From: an uncultured Rhodospirillales bacterium
GTDB taxonomy: Bacteria; Pseudomonadota; Alphaproteobacteria; Azospirillales; Azospirillaceae
NCBI GenBank assembly: GCA_903920145.1
Contig: CAIXKV010000140.1
Span: forward strand, 1-46,387
Length of the DNA stretch: 46,387 nt
Direction: 5' to 3'
Under the pieces are notes generated by a model that saw only the letters and a list, made by a program, of their open reading frames with translations, ran no database searches and was not told the origin of the DNA. Each line of letters begins with the position of its first letter. Position 1 is the first letter of the stretch. Both the position numbers and the translations under genes were made by a program. Positions 27,253 through 35,766 of the stretch are shown piece by piece.

Positions 27253-28917
27253 ATGTTTTGCTATCAATGTGAACAAACCGATCGGTCGTCAAGTGTAGCC
27301 GGATGCTCTGACGCCAAAGGCATGTGCGGCAAAGATACCGTGACCGCCGATTTGCAAGATTTGTTGGTGTATGCCGTTAAAGGCATCGGTCAGTATGCTC
27401 GACGGGCGCGAGCACTAGGGGTTCCTGATCGTGAGGCTGGCGGTTTTGTGCTGTACGCGCTGTTCACCACCCTGACCAATGTCAACTTCAATCCAGCCCG
27501 ATTCGTCTCGCTGCTTCAGGAAGCGGCCCAAGTGCGCGATCGGGTCAAGGCAGCCTATGAAGCTGCGGCTAGTGCTCAGGGCGTAACCCCCGAGACATTG
27601 TTCGGCCCGGCGGCTTGGCAGCCCGTGGCGGATATGGATGGCTTGGTGGCTCAGGCGAGTGTTGCCGCCATCACCAGTGATCGTGACCGGGTTGGTGATG
27701 ATGTCATTGGCCTGCGGTCAATGGTTCTGTATGGCATCAAGGGGGTTGCAGCCTACGCTCATCATGCGCATGTTCTGGGCTACGAAAAAGATGAAATCTA
27801 CGCCGGTCTTGAAGATTTATTGGATTTTCTAGCCAGTGATCCAGTCGATCTCGAAGGATTGTTGGAACAATCCATGGCGGTTGGCCGATTAAATTTAACC
27901 GTGATGGAAGTTCTGGATGCTGCCAATACCGGAAATTTTGGTGCCCAGCAGCCGACCTCCGTGCGGGTCACGCCGGTTAAGGGTAAGGCGATCCTGGTCA
28001 GCGGCCATGATCTGAAGGATCTGTCGTTGATCTTGGAGCAGACCAAGGACAAAGGAATCAATGTTTATACCCATGGCGAAGTTCTGCCGGCCCACGCCTA
28101 TCCAAAATTGAAAGCTTACCCGCATCTAGTGGGCAATTATGGCTCGGCTTGGCAGAATCAGATAACCGAGTTTGCCGATTTTCCGGGGCCGATCGTCATC
28201 ACCTCTAATTGCCTGATTGAGCCGGCGCCCCGTTACCGTCAGCGAATTTTCACGTCGGGTCCGGTGGGCTGGCCGGGGATTCGCCATATCGCCAATGGTG
28301 ATTTTTCGCCCGTGATTCAGGCTGCATTAGCCTTGCCAGGCTTTATCAACGACGTTCCAGAAAAAACCATTACCGTTGGTTTTGGCCGGGATGCCGTATT
28401 GGGGGTTGCCGGTGCCGTGATTGATGCCGTTAAGAGTGGTGCGATCAGCCATTTCTTCCTGATCGGCGGGTGTGATGGTGCCGCGCCTGGACGGAATTAT
28501 TATACTGAATTTGCCGAACAGGTTCCCAGCGATGGCGTTGTTCTTACTCTGGGCTGTGCAAAATATCGGTTCAACCAGCATGATTTTGGTGATATCGGCG
28601 GCATCCCTCGGTTGCTCGATATCGGCCAATGCAATGACACCTATTCGGCAATCAAAATCGCCAGCGCCTTAGCCGAAGCGTTTGGCTGTGGTGTCAATGA
28701 TCTGCCTTTGTCTCTGGTGGTTTCGTGGTTCGAGCAAAAAGCTGTGGCGGTGCTGCTGACTTTGTTGGCGCTTGGTATCCGTGACATCCGCCTGGGGCCG
28801 AGCCTGCCGGCGTTCCTAACCCCGGCACTGTTGGAACAAGTGGTTGCGCGGTTCGCTGTAAAGCCGATCACGACGCCAACGGCAGACATCGCCGCGTCCT
28901 TACGTCAGGCTGCTTAG
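27253..28917 (+). CDS. hcp: Hybrid cluster protein (hydroxylamine reductase / NO reductase)
   Basis: Iron-sulfur-oxygen hybrid-cluster enzyme of the cytoplasm; Hcp proteins reduce NO or hydroxylamine and promote protein S-nitrosylation in E. coli. The N-terminal cysteines Cys3, Cys6, Cys18 and Cys25 have the CX2CX11CX6C spacing of enterobacterial-type [2Fe-2S] Hcp. Hybrid-cluster ligand regions are present: [32 protein letters not shown] and the late Glu in [12 protein letters not shown]. 554 residues, normal. The start MFCYQCEQT fits the family exactly; upstream in-frame codons are leader. A nitric-oxide-type box precedes it and an intrinsic terminator follows, before a reductase gene that is its likely electron donor. 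Confidence 0.96.
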   Translation: MFCYQCEQTDRSSSVAGCSDAKGMCGKDTVTADLQDLLVYAVKGIGQYARRARALGVPDREAGGFVLYALFTTLTNVNFNPARFVSLLQEAAQVRDRVKAAYEAAASAQGVTPETLFGPAAWQPVADMDGLVAQASVAAITSDRDRVGDDVIGLRSMVLYGIKGVAAYAHHAHVLGYEKDEIYAGLEDLLDFLASDPVDLEGLLEQSMAVGRLNLTVMEVLDAANTGNFGAQQPTSVRVTPVKGKAILVSGHDLKDLSLILEQTKDKGINVYTHGEVLPAHAYPKLKAYPHLVGNYGSAWQNQITEFADFPGPIVITSNCLIEPAPRYRQRIFTSGPVGWPGIRHIANGDFSPVIQAALALPGFINDVPEKTITVGFGRDAVLGVAGAVIDAVKSGAISHFFLIGGCDGAAPGRNYYTEFAEQVPSDGVVLTLGCAKYRFNQHDFGDIGGIPRLLDIGQCNDTYSAIKIASALAEAFGCGVNDLPLSLVVSWFEQKAVAVLLTLLALGIRDIRLGPSLPAFLTPALLEQVVARFAVKPITTPTADIAASLRQAA

Positions 28918-28932
28918 GCCTTAAAACTGAAG

Positions 28933-28964
28933 GGGGCGGGCCCATGCGACCCGCCCCTTTTTTT
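28933..28964 (+). terminator. Intrinsic terminator after hcp
   Basis: Perfect 8-bp GC stem (GGGGCGGG/CCCGCCCC, nine-base loop) followed by seven T. It is a textbook rho-independent terminator 16 bases past the hcp stop and only 15 bases before the next start codon. Confidence 0.9.
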
Positions 28965-28978
28965 CCGCCATTTCTGCC

Positions 28979-30040
28979 ATGAATGATGCTCGCCCCATGA
29001 CCGACACGCACACCATTCGTCTTGCGACCAAGGACGGACAGGATTTTGTTTTTGAGTGCGCCGCCACCGAAGACATCGTGGCGGCTGCGGCCAACGCTCA
29101 TATCTTTTTGCCGGTTCAGTGTCGGGCAGGGGCCTGCGGAACCTGCCGGGCGACCTGCGAAGACGGCGCCTATGATCTGGGCGCATACAGCCCTGGCGCT
29201 TTGCCCGAGGACGCGGCAGCTCGTCGCGAGGTGCTGTTGTGCCGAACATTTCCGCGCGGCTCTTTGTCTTTGGTTCTGCCCTACGAGTCGACCCGGATCG
29301 CAACCGAAAACGCGGTGCCGCGTTTGGCCAACATTACCGATGTGGTCGAAATTGGCGAGAAAACCCTTAGGTTGGCTTTGACCCTGGTACCGGATGAACG
29401 GTTGGGAACCGGAGTCGAATTCGAACCCGGTCAATATATGGAATTGAAGGTGCCGGAAACCGGCGTGACCCGCGCATATTCGTTGGCCAATACGCCCAAT
29501 TGGGATGGGCAGCTCGAATTCCTGATTCGGCTTCAGCCGGGTGGTCAGTTTTCCTCTTGGCTATCGAGCGATGCCAAACCGGGCGGTCAGCTTCAGGTGC
29601 GCGGGCCGTTTGGCTGTTTTGTTTTGAATCAAGGCAGTTCACGTCCCCGAGTCTTTGTGGGCGGTGGAACAGGCTTGGCCCCGTTGCTGTCGATGCTGCG
29701 TCGGATGGCCGACTGGCAGGAGCCCCATCAGGCTCACCTTTATTTTGGCGTCAATCGCGAGGCCGAAATGTTTTCGCGGCCGGATTTGGAGCGTTTGGCG
29801 GTAGAAATGCCGAATCTACGGATCACGCTGTGCGTCTGGCGTCCTGAAGGCGACTGGAATGGCTTTGTCGGTTCGCCGATTGAGGCCTTGAAGCAAGATT
29901 TCGAGGCCGGAAACCTGTCCTCCCCAGAACTGTATGTCTGCGGCCCCCCCGGTCTGGTGGATGCGACGGACAGCCTCGCTCGCCAGTTTGGAATCAGTGG
30001 GGATCGGGTTTTTAGTGAGAAATTCTTGCCGGCTTCGTGA
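28979..30040 (+). CDS. 2Fe-2S ferredoxin-FAD/NAD(P)H oxidoreductase, probable Hcp reductase
   Basis: Electron-transfer flavoprotein. An N-terminal plant-type [2Fe-2S] ferredoxin domain (CRAGACGTC, CX4CX2C, then LLCRTFP) is followed by a ferredoxin-reductase-like FAD domain (FEPGQYMELKVP, RAYSLANTP, the FAD-binding RxYS motif) and an NAD(P)-binding domain (FVGGGTGLAPLLSMLRRM, LYVCGPPGLVDA). This order matches MmoC or benzoate-dioxygenase reductases; E. coli Hcr has the ferredoxin at the C-terminus. Being next to hcp suggests it reduces Hcp, but aromatic-oxygenase-type partners cannot be excluded. Start 28979 is given; ATG 28997 is equally possible and neither has a clear ribosome site. A strong terminator stands just upstream. 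Confidence 0.85.
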   Translation: MNDARPMTDTHTIRLATKDGQDFVFECAATEDIVAAAANAHIFLPVQCRAGACGTCRATCEDGAYDLGAYSPGALPEDAAARREVLLCRTFPRGSLSLVLPYESTRIATENAVPRLANITDVVEIGEKTLRLALTLVPDERLGTGVEFEPGQYMELKVPETGVTRAYSLANTPNWDGQLEFLIRLQPGGQFSSWLSSDAKPGGQLQVRGPFGCFVLNQGSSRPRVFVGGGTGLAPLLSMLRRMADWQEPHQAHLYFGVNREAEMFSRPDLERLAVEMPNLRITLCVWRPEGDWNGFVGSPIEALKQDFEAGNLSSPELYVCGPPGLVDATDSLARQFGISGDRVFSEKFLPAS

Positions 30041-30178
30041 GTTCTGAGTATTCGGATACTAACTCTTCATCCCACCAAGCGCCAGAGGCAAAGCTCCTGT
30101 TTTTAAAACGCTGTCGCCCTGCCGGATGGTTACGGCAAGAGGAGTGTGCTATGCTCCCCAGCAGGGGCAAGCGCCGAT

Positions 30179-31168
30179 ATGGCGACGACGGTCGGAAGCC
30201 GGTTTTCGGTTGGTTCCGGTGGCGTCGAGGCGAGGGGCAGGTTAAGCATCTCCATGGAAATCGACCTAGCTATTCTGTTCGCCGACGTTTGTGACAGCAC
30301 GCGTCTCTATGAGACGGTGGGCAATGTCCGCGCTACGCAGATCATTCAGGGGATTCTGCGACGGCTCGAGTCGGTGGTGGTCGAGGGAGGCGGTCGCGTG
30401 GTCAAAAGCCTCGGCGACGGCTTGATGTGCGCTTTTCCTGACCCCGTTGGCGCCTGCATCACCGCCGAGGCCGTGGTCGAAACCGTAGCGTCGGCTTCGC
30501 TGGCGGCGGCCCAAGTGGGCGGTGTCCATGTCCGGGTCGGATTGCATTATGGCAGTGCCGTAGACGCCGACGGGGATGTTTTCGGCGATGCCGTCAATGT
30601 CGCAGCCCGGATTCAAAATTTAGCCAGCCCTCAAGAAATATTATTAACAGACGAGATTGCGCGTCAAGTTCCCGAGTCTTTGCGCGGTCGTATGGCTTTG
30701 GTAGATACCACGACGGTTAAAGGTAAGACTGTTCCAACACGGATTTATAGACTGCGAAAACAAGGTGGAACCGAAGATAGTGTTGATAGTACGATCATCG
30801 GTTTTTCTGCTGCCCAAATGATTAAGGAAGCTTTACTGACTCTTAAGCTGACATATTTGGGTCGTGAGTTTGTAGTTGACTTGGTTCATCCCAAACTAAC
30901 TATTGGTCGTAGCGAAACCAGCGATATTATGATTTTATCACGCCAAGCCTCACGGCAGCATGGCGCGATTGAGTTCAGTCGGGAGAGTTTCATGCTCACC
31001 GATCACAGTTCGAACGGAACCTTCATTCGAACCGGCGATGAGCCGCCGATTCTGGTTCGACGGGATTCGACTCGTTTGGTGGGGCGTGGTCAACTCGGGA
31101 TCGGGATGGCGCCCGAACGGGACGGGGATGACCATGTGATCCGATTCGTTTGTGATCTCGACTTGTGA
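30179..31168 (+). CDS. Class III adenylate cyclase fused to an FHA domain
   Basis: Cytoplasmic nucleotide cyclase joined to a phosphothreonine-binding domain. The cyclase has the two metal Asp residues (FADVCDSTRLYE and SLGDG), adenine-specifying Lys and Asp (VVKSLGDG; FGDAVN) and the catalytic Asn-Arg pair in VNVAARIQNL, so it should be active and make cAMP. The FHA domain near the C-terminus has GRS, RxxSRxH (RQASRQHGAI) and SSNGTFI. The link between the domains is AT-rich. Start is uncertain: ATG 30179 is given (329 residues); ATG 30254 would start just before the catalytic domain; GTG 30146 is too close to its Shine-Dalgarno. The best ribosome site (AGGAG) serves an out-of-frame ATG at 30151. 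Confidence 0.85.
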   Translation: MATTVGSRFSVGSGGVEARGRLSISMEIDLAILFADVCDSTRLYETVGNVRATQIIQGILRRLESVVVEGGGRVVKSLGDGLMCAFPDPVGACITAEAVVETVASASLAAAQVGGVHVRVGLHYGSAVDADGDVFGDAVNVAARIQNLASPQEILLTDEIARQVPESLRGRMALVDTTTVKGKTVPTRIYRLRKQGGTEDSVDSTIIGFSAAQMIKEALLTLKLTYLGREFVVDLVHPKLTIGRSETSDIMILSRQASRQHGAIEFSRESFMLTDHSSNGTFIRTGDEPPILVRRDSTRLVGRGQLGIGMAPERDGDDHVIRFVCDLDL

Positions 31169-31190
31169 TAGCTGAAGGAATGGGGCGGTG

Positions 31191-31784
31191 ATGCGGAATT
31201 GGGTCCGAGGGATACGGATGTGGCGCTTGGCGTTGCTGGTGGTTGTCGCTGGGTGCGCTACACCGCCGCCGGAGAGAATTCCTCCGCTGAATTTTTCGGG
31301 ACGCGGGGTGATTGCCCTGGATGTCGCCTCGATCCAGATTGTCGAAGAATATCAATCGCCGATGGCCCGCCCCCATGTGGACCATTTGGCGCCAACCCCG
31401 CCCCGGTTGGCCGTGCGGCGTTGGGTCGCTGATCGGCTGCGCGCGGTTGGTCGTCGCGGTTCGGTTGAGGTGATTATCAAGGATGCCAGCATCGTCGAGG
31501 TCGAGCTGCCTCGCACAGAGGGGGTGAAGGGTCTTTTCACCACCGACCAGAGTCAGCGATATGACGGTCGCATTGAAGTTAAAATTGTGGCCCAGGCACC
31601 CGATCGTTTGACGGCGGGATACGCCCAGGCGGCGGCCAGTCATTCGAACACCGTGCCCGAGGATATCTCGCTGGCCGGTCGGGAAGAGGTTTGGAATACC
31701 CAGGTCCGAGAGATGATGAACGATCTGGATGATCGCCTGGAACATGGGATATATGAGGGGTTGGGGCCGTTGGTGCGGCGTTGA
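31191..31784 (+). CDS. Uncharacterised lipoprotein
   Basis: I do not recognise a named family. The N-terminus is a lipoprotein signal (MWRLALLVVVAGCATPPP; lipobox VAGC). The mature part, about 175 residues, mixes strands and helices: PPLNFSGRGVIALDVASIQI, EYQSPMARPHVDHL, a segment RGSVEVIIKDASIVEVELPR, FTTDQSQRYDGRIEVKIVAQ, and a C-terminal amphipathic helix (TQVREMMNDLDDRLEHGIYE). No membrane segment follows the signal. It starts 22 bases after the cyclase-FHA stop on the same strand (AAGGAA upstream), so they are likely cotranscribed. Outer- versus inner-membrane sorting is unclear. Confidence 0.78.
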   Translation: MRNWVRGIRMWRLALLVVVAGCATPPPERIPPLNFSGRGVIALDVASIQIVEEYQSPMARPHVDHLAPTPPRLAVRRWVADRLRAVGRRGSVEVIIKDASIVEVELPRTEGVKGLFTTDQSQRYDGRIEVKIVAQAPDRLTAGYAQAAASHSNTVPEDISLAGREEVWNTQVREMMNDLDDRLEHGIYEGLGPLVRR

Positions 31785-31801
31785 TGGGAATTTTTGTGGA
31801 T

Positions 31802-31837
31802 CACGACACCAACGGCGTTACGTAATACGGTGTCGTG
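31802..31837. promoter_or_regulatory. Inverted repeat between lipoprotein and malate synthase genes
   Basis: CACGACACC and GGTGTCGTG are perfect 9-base arms separated by 18 bases. It sits 47 bases before the aceB start codon, where an operator or the lipoprotein gene's terminator could lie. No T-run follows. Confidence 0.45.
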
Positions 31838-31883
31838 TGGTATGGACACCGGGCGGCGGTTGTCGTGTCGCCAAGGAGAGACT

Positions 31884-33491
31884 ATGACCGGCACAATCAT
31901 TTCCGGCCTGACCATCCTGGCGCCGATTCAGCCGGGCTATGAGGTGGTCCTTACGCCCGATGCGTTGGATCTGGTGGTTGAACTCGAGCGGCGATTTGAC
32001 GACGAGCGTCAGCGTCTCTTGGATGTCCGTCGTCGGCGCCTGGTTTTAACCGATGCCGGTCGCCCCTTGGGCTTTCTGCCGGAAACGGTTGGCGTGCGGC
32101 AAGGTCATTGGACCGTCGCCCCCCCGCCTGCTGATCTGCGGGATCGACGGGTGGAAATCACCGGGCCAACCGATCGTAAGACCGTTATCAATGCCCTTAA
32201 TTCCGGGGCCAAGGTGTTTATGGCGGATTTCGAAGACGCCAATGCTCCGACCTGGGATGTTTTGATTCAAGGGCAGATCAACTTGCGGGATGCGGTGCGT
32301 CGCGTCATCACCTACGACGATCCTGATACGGGCCGACATTACCGGCTTTGTGATGATCCGGCGGTGCTGATGGTGCGGCCTCGGGGGTGGCATCTGCCCG
32401 AGCGTCATGTTCTGATGGAGGGCCAGCCGATTTCGGCCTGTCTGTTTGATCTGGCGTTGTTTTTCTATCACAACGTGTTGGCCTTACGAGAGCGGGGCAC
32501 CGCACCCTATTTTTACCTGCCAAAAATCGAATCTCATTACGAAGCGCGGCTGTGGCGCGAAATTTTTTTGGTGCTGGAGCAAGCGTTCGGTTTGGCCACT
32601 GGAACCATCAAAGCCACGGTACTGATCGAGACGCTGCCAGCGGCCTTTGAGATGGATGAGATTCTGTATGAATTACGGGATCACGTCGTCGGATTGAACT
32701 GTGGTCGATGGGATTACATTTTCAGTTTTATCAAGACTCGGCACGCGGATGCGACGGCACTATTGCCTGATCGTGGCAATCTTTCCATGGTGACACCTTT
32801 TCTTGATGCTTATAGCCGGTTGGTGATCGAAACCTGCCATCGGCGGCGAACTCACGCCATCGGCGGTATGGCGGCTTTCATCCCGGTCAAAGACGACGAG
32901 GCCGCCAATCAAGAGGCCCTGGCTCAGGTTCGAGTCGATAAGGAACGCGAAGTAACCAAAGGGCATGATGGAACCTGGGTCGCCCATCCGACGTTGGTGC
33001 CGGTGGCTCAGGAGGTCTTTGATCGCCTGATGCCTGGCCCCAACCAAATTGACCGCAAAGCAGAAAAAGTAGAGATTGCTGCCGCTGACTTGCTGCAAGT
33101 TCCAGCCGGCCTCCGAACCGGGGCTGGACTCAGCCACAATATCGCGGTTGGAATCGGCTATCTGGAGTCCTGGTTGCGGGGCATGGGGTGCGTGCCGCTG
33201 TTCAACATGATGGAGGATGCCGCCACCGCCGAAATCTCTCGTGCCCAGGTTTGGCAATGGCTGCATCACGGCTGCGAGTTGGACGACGGACAGGTCGTGA
33301 CGCGGGCTTTGGTGCGAGAGGTCATTTGGGCTGAGTTGGATGCTTGGCGTTTGCGGGTTGGGGCCGAGCGCTATCGGCTTGGCCGATTCGGCGACGCTGC
33401 GGACCTGTTCCGAGAACTGGTGGAATCGGAAAGCTTCGTTGAATTTTTGACGCTGCCGGCCTACGACAAGCTGGTGGCGAGCGGTGCCTGA
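31884..33491 (+). CDS. aceB: Malate synthase A
   Basis: Condenses glyoxylate with acetyl-CoA to malate, the second step of the glyoxylate cycle or the exit from other glyoxylate-forming routes. The 535-residue size equals E. coli AceB (533). Motifs: KVFMADFEDANAPTWDVLIQ, VRPRGWHLPERHV, IETLPAAFEMDEILYELRDH, GLNCGRWDYIFSFIKT, HPTLVPVA and the late MMEDAATAEISRAQVWQWLH with the catalytic Asp. ATG 31884 has an excellent ribosome site (AAGGAGAG). No isocitrate lyase gene is in the window; a malyl-CoA-lyase-like gene lies 400 bases further on, in the opposite direction. Confidence 0.96.
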   Translation: MTGTIISGLTILAPIQPGYEVVLTPDALDLVVELERRFDDERQRLLDVRRRRLVLTDAGRPLGFLPETVGVRQGHWTVAPPPADLRDRRVEITGPTDRKTVINALNSGAKVFMADFEDANAPTWDVLIQGQINLRDAVRRVITYDDPDTGRHYRLCDDPAVLMVRPRGWHLPERHVLMEGQPISACLFDLALFFYHNVLALRERGTAPYFYLPKIESHYEARLWREIFLVLEQAFGLATGTIKATVLIETLPAAFEMDEILYELRDHVVGLNCGRWDYIFSFIKTRHADATALLPDRGNLSMVTPFLDAYSRLVIETCHRRRTHAIGGMAAFIPVKDDEAANQEALAQVRVDKEREVTKGHDGTWVAHPTLVPVAQEVFDRLMPGPNQIDRKAEKVEIAAADLLQVPAGLRTGAGLSHNIAVGIGYLESWLRGMGCVPLFNMMEDAATAEISRAQVWQWLHHGCELDDGQVVTRALVREVIWAELDAWRLRVGAERYRLGRFGDAADLFRELVESESFVEFLTLPAYDKLVASGA

Positions 33492-33571
33492 GAGCCGGAA
33501 GCAAGACGCTTCCGGAGGTCGTGGGGGTGCGGGTGACGCGCTCCAGATTTTAGCCTTTGACGGGAATTCCC

Positions 33572-33802
33572 ATGGAAAACAAGCAGCTATTGCATTTGGT
33601 GTTTGGCGGCGAACTCAAGTCGCCGGAATCCACCGAGTTTGTCGATCCCTCAAAACTGCATGTAGTCGGGATTTACCCGAACTATGCCGAAGCGTTGAAG
33701 GCATGGCGCGGCGTCACTGGCGCCACTGTGGATAATGCCCATATGCGGTATTTCATTGTCCACATGCACCGTATGCTGGATCCGGCCAAGGGCGAGAAAT
33801 AA
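33572..33802 (+). CDS. DUF4170 family small protein
   Basis: Small soluble protein (76 residues) of the alphaproteobacterial DUF4170 family, function unknown. Family marks are LLHLVFGGEL at the N-terminus, VGIYPNYAEALKAWRG in the middle and the strongly conserved TVDNAHMRYFIVHMHRMLDP at the end. ATG 33572 has GGGAA six bases upstream. It follows malate synthase by 80 bases on the same strand and may be cotranscribed with it; a hairpin lies just after its stop. Confidence 0.85.
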   Translation: MENKQLLHLVFGGELKSPESTEFVDPSKLHVVGIYPNYAEALKAWRGVTGATVDNAHMRYFIVHMHRMLDPAKGEK

Positions 33803-33816
33803 GCGGAGACCCAGAA

Positions 33817-33847
33817 GATTCCAAGGGGGGCAATCCCTCTTGGAATC
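33817..33847. terminator. Hairpin after the DUF4170 gene
   Basis: GATTCCAAG and CTTGGAATC form a perfect 9-bp stem, with further G/C pairing inside the loop. It lies 15 bases after the stop codon and about 50 bases from the convergent lyase gene. No T-run, so the strength is uncertain. Confidence 0.55.
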
Positions 33848-33894
33848 CCGCTGGGGTGCGTTATGAAGGCGGCATCGTAACGGTGAAGCCTGTT

Positions 33895-34941
33895 TTATAG
33901 TCCGTACCGCTCGGCAAGATCAGGGTCTTTGGTAGCCACCAGTCGGGCCAAGTCGACCATGACCTTGGCCTGTTTCCAGGTGGCGTCGTCCTGCATTCGG
34001 CCATCGATCATCACTGCGCCGGTGCCGTCGGGCATGGCGTCGAGGATGCGTTTGGCAAATTTTATTTCGGCTACGTCCGGGCTAAATACTCTTTTGGCGA
34101 TAGTGATTTGGCTCGGGTGTAGGGACCAAGTCCCGACGCAGCCTTGGAGGAAGGCATTGCGGAACTGCGCTTCGCATGCAGCCTCATCTTGGAAATCACC
34201 GAACGGTCCGTAGAACGCTTTGATTCCAGCAGCCATGCAGGCATCAACCATTCGCCCGATGGTATAGTGCCATAAGTCTTGCTGAAAAAAAGCTCGTCCG
34301 GCGTTACCTTCGGCCCCAGCATCGGCCAACACGCCGTAGAAGGGATGCCCACCACCAACGCGAGTCGTCTTCATGCCCCGCGAAGCCGCAAGATCGGCTG
34401 GCCCTAGGCTCATGCCGTGCATGCGCGGGCTAGCGGCAGCGATCTCTTTTACATTATTGACCCCTTGAGCCGTTTCTAGAATGGCATGTATCAGGATCGG
34501 CTTGGTAATGCTATGGCGGGCTTCCAGTTGGGCTAACATTTGGTCAAGATAGTGAATATCCCAAGAACCTTCAACCTTGGGAAGCATAATCACATCTAGC
34601 TTATGGCCAACCGTGCCAACGATCTGAATCAGATCGTCTAGAACCCATGGGCTGTTCAGGGCGTTGATTCGAACCCAAAGGCCAGTTTGGCCAAAGTCGG
34701 TCTTGGCTGCGGCTTCGATGAAACCGGCGCGAGCCGCCTCTTTGGCGTCGGCAGGAATCGCATCTTCAAGATTGCCGACCACCACATCAACTTGGCGCGC
34801 GATTTCTGGCAGCTTGGCTCGCATTTTTTCCAGGTGGGGCGGGAAGAAATGCAGCATGCGCTCCAACCGCACCGGCAGCTCGCGTAATGGCTGGGGGGCG
34901 CCAATAGCGAGGGGCTTATAGAAATTGATGGGCAGCTTCAA
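33895..34941 (-). CDS. HpcH/HpaI aldolase/citrate lyase family protein (malyl-CoA lyase-like)
   Basis: TIM-barrel enzyme of the citrate lyase beta/malyl-CoA lyase group. Members cleave or form malyl-CoA, beta-methylmalyl-CoA or citramalyl-CoA. Signatures: [58 protein letters not shown] with the metal-binding Glu, [15 protein letters not shown] with the Asp, and [11 protein letters not shown] place the start at TTG 34941 because GGAGG lies seven bases upstream and [10 protein letters not shown] fits the family start (348 residues); the ORF is open to 35010. It converges on aceB-DUF4170; together they suggest glyoxylate assimilation. The exact substrate cannot be read. Confidence 0.85.
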   Translation of the reverse strand: MKLPINFYKPLAIGAPQPLRELPVRLERMLHFFPPHLEKMRAKLPEIARQVDVVVGNLEDAIPADAKEAARAGFIEAAAKTDFGQTGLWVRINALNSPWVLDDLIQIVGTVGHKLDVIMLPKVEGSWDIHYLDQMLAQLEARHSITKPILIHAILETAQGVNNVKEIAAASPRMHGMSLGPADLAASRGMKTTRVGGGHPFYGVLADAGAEGNAGRAFFQQDLWHYTIGRMVDACMAAGIKAFYGPFGDFQDEAACEAQFRNAFLQGCVGTWSLHPSQITIAKRVFSPDVAEIKFAKRILDAMPDGTGAVMIDGRMQDDATWKQAKVMVDLARLVATKDPDLAERYGL

Positions 34942-35059
34942 GGATGGTCCTCCGGGGCTGGCTTTTTGCAAGGCTATCGGCGGCGGACATAAAATTATCA
35001 TGCCGACCAATAAACGTGACGGATCATTACAATATATGCCAGATTCTGGTCAAGAAAGA

Positions 35060-35205
35060 ACTGCCGAGGCGTGATGCCGGCAAGCCGCGACAATCCCTCA
35101 GGCCGCAACTGCGGCCCCACGCGCCCACACGCAGGCGAACCGAGGGCACGGATACGCTCACTCGGCATCTAGGGGTAAGCCTTGGGGGAGTCAGCATCAA
35201 AGTAT
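35060..35205 (-). repeat. Dispersed hairpin-chain repeat, decayed copy
   Basis: A diverged copy in the same direction as 46250-46387. Recognisable blocks are GCGGCCCCACGCGCCCACACG, CGAACCGAGGGCACGGATACG and AGCCTTGGGGGAGTCAGCATC. The H4 stem survives (GGCCGC at 35101-35106, GCGGCC at 35111-35116) with a different loop; H2 keeps pairing partly by G-U pairs. H1 is mostly lost. Confidence 0.6.
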
Positions 35206-35229
35206 CAAAGTTTGGTAGTATCGTTGGTA

Positions 35230-35667
35230 TTATTCAAAATATACTGAATAAGTTTGGCGTTCTTCCAGCTCTTTTTTCTCGCGCTTTTTTGCAATTTCTT
35301 CTAAGTGTTGTTCCCTCTCCATGGCGCGTTGCTCCTTGCGCTGAAGGCGTTCCATGAGGCGTTCCCGACTTTTAGTTACCACCTGCGGGGGAACAGTATC
35401 ATGTTCTTTCATCCACCTTCGAATATGTTTCGCCCGCGCCCTTAGTTTTTCAGGACGAAGAACCGTCGTAACCTGCTCTCGGAGCATCGGCCAATGGGTT
35501 CGCGCCAGTCCTTCAGCTTGGCTAAGGATATGAAGCAGCCAAGGGATGAGGTGTTCACGCCCATCCCTGATGATCGCGGTCAGCACATCCGGGATTCGCG
35601 TCATCCGCGTCCGCTGTTGAATGATCCATTCGCTCACTCTAGCGGTCATTCGATGGATGAAAAACAT
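35230..35667 (-). CDS. Hypothetical charged coiled-coil protein
   Basis: Not recognised. The 145-residue product is rich in Arg, Lys and Glu. The first 75 residues (MTRIPDVLTAIIRDGREHLI, WLLHILSQAEGLARTHWPML) look helical; the C-terminal 60 (SRERLMERLQRKEQRAMERE, HLEEIAKKREKKELEERQ) form a highly charged helix. No signal peptide or membrane segment. Start at ATG 35667 or 35649; ribosome sites are weak. It lies between a decayed repeat copy and the second tandem-module gene, on the same strand as the latter. It could be non-coding sequence with an open frame, but the periodic charge pattern favours a real protein. Confidence 0.5.
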   Translation of the reverse strand: MFFIHRMTARVSEWIIQQRTRMTRIPDVLTAIIRDGREHLIPWLLHILSQAEGLARTHWPMLREQVTTVLRPEKLRARAKHIRRWMKEHDTVPPQVVTKSRERLMERLQRKEQRAMEREQHLEEIAKKREKKELEERQTYSVYFE

Positions 35668-35766
35668 CGCCGGTAACGTCCCTGGTCATGGGGCTGGTGG
35701 GAGGGCGACGGAGGGGCGTCGTCTTGGATGGGGTACCCCTCCTGAAAAAAAGCTGAACGCAGTCTA

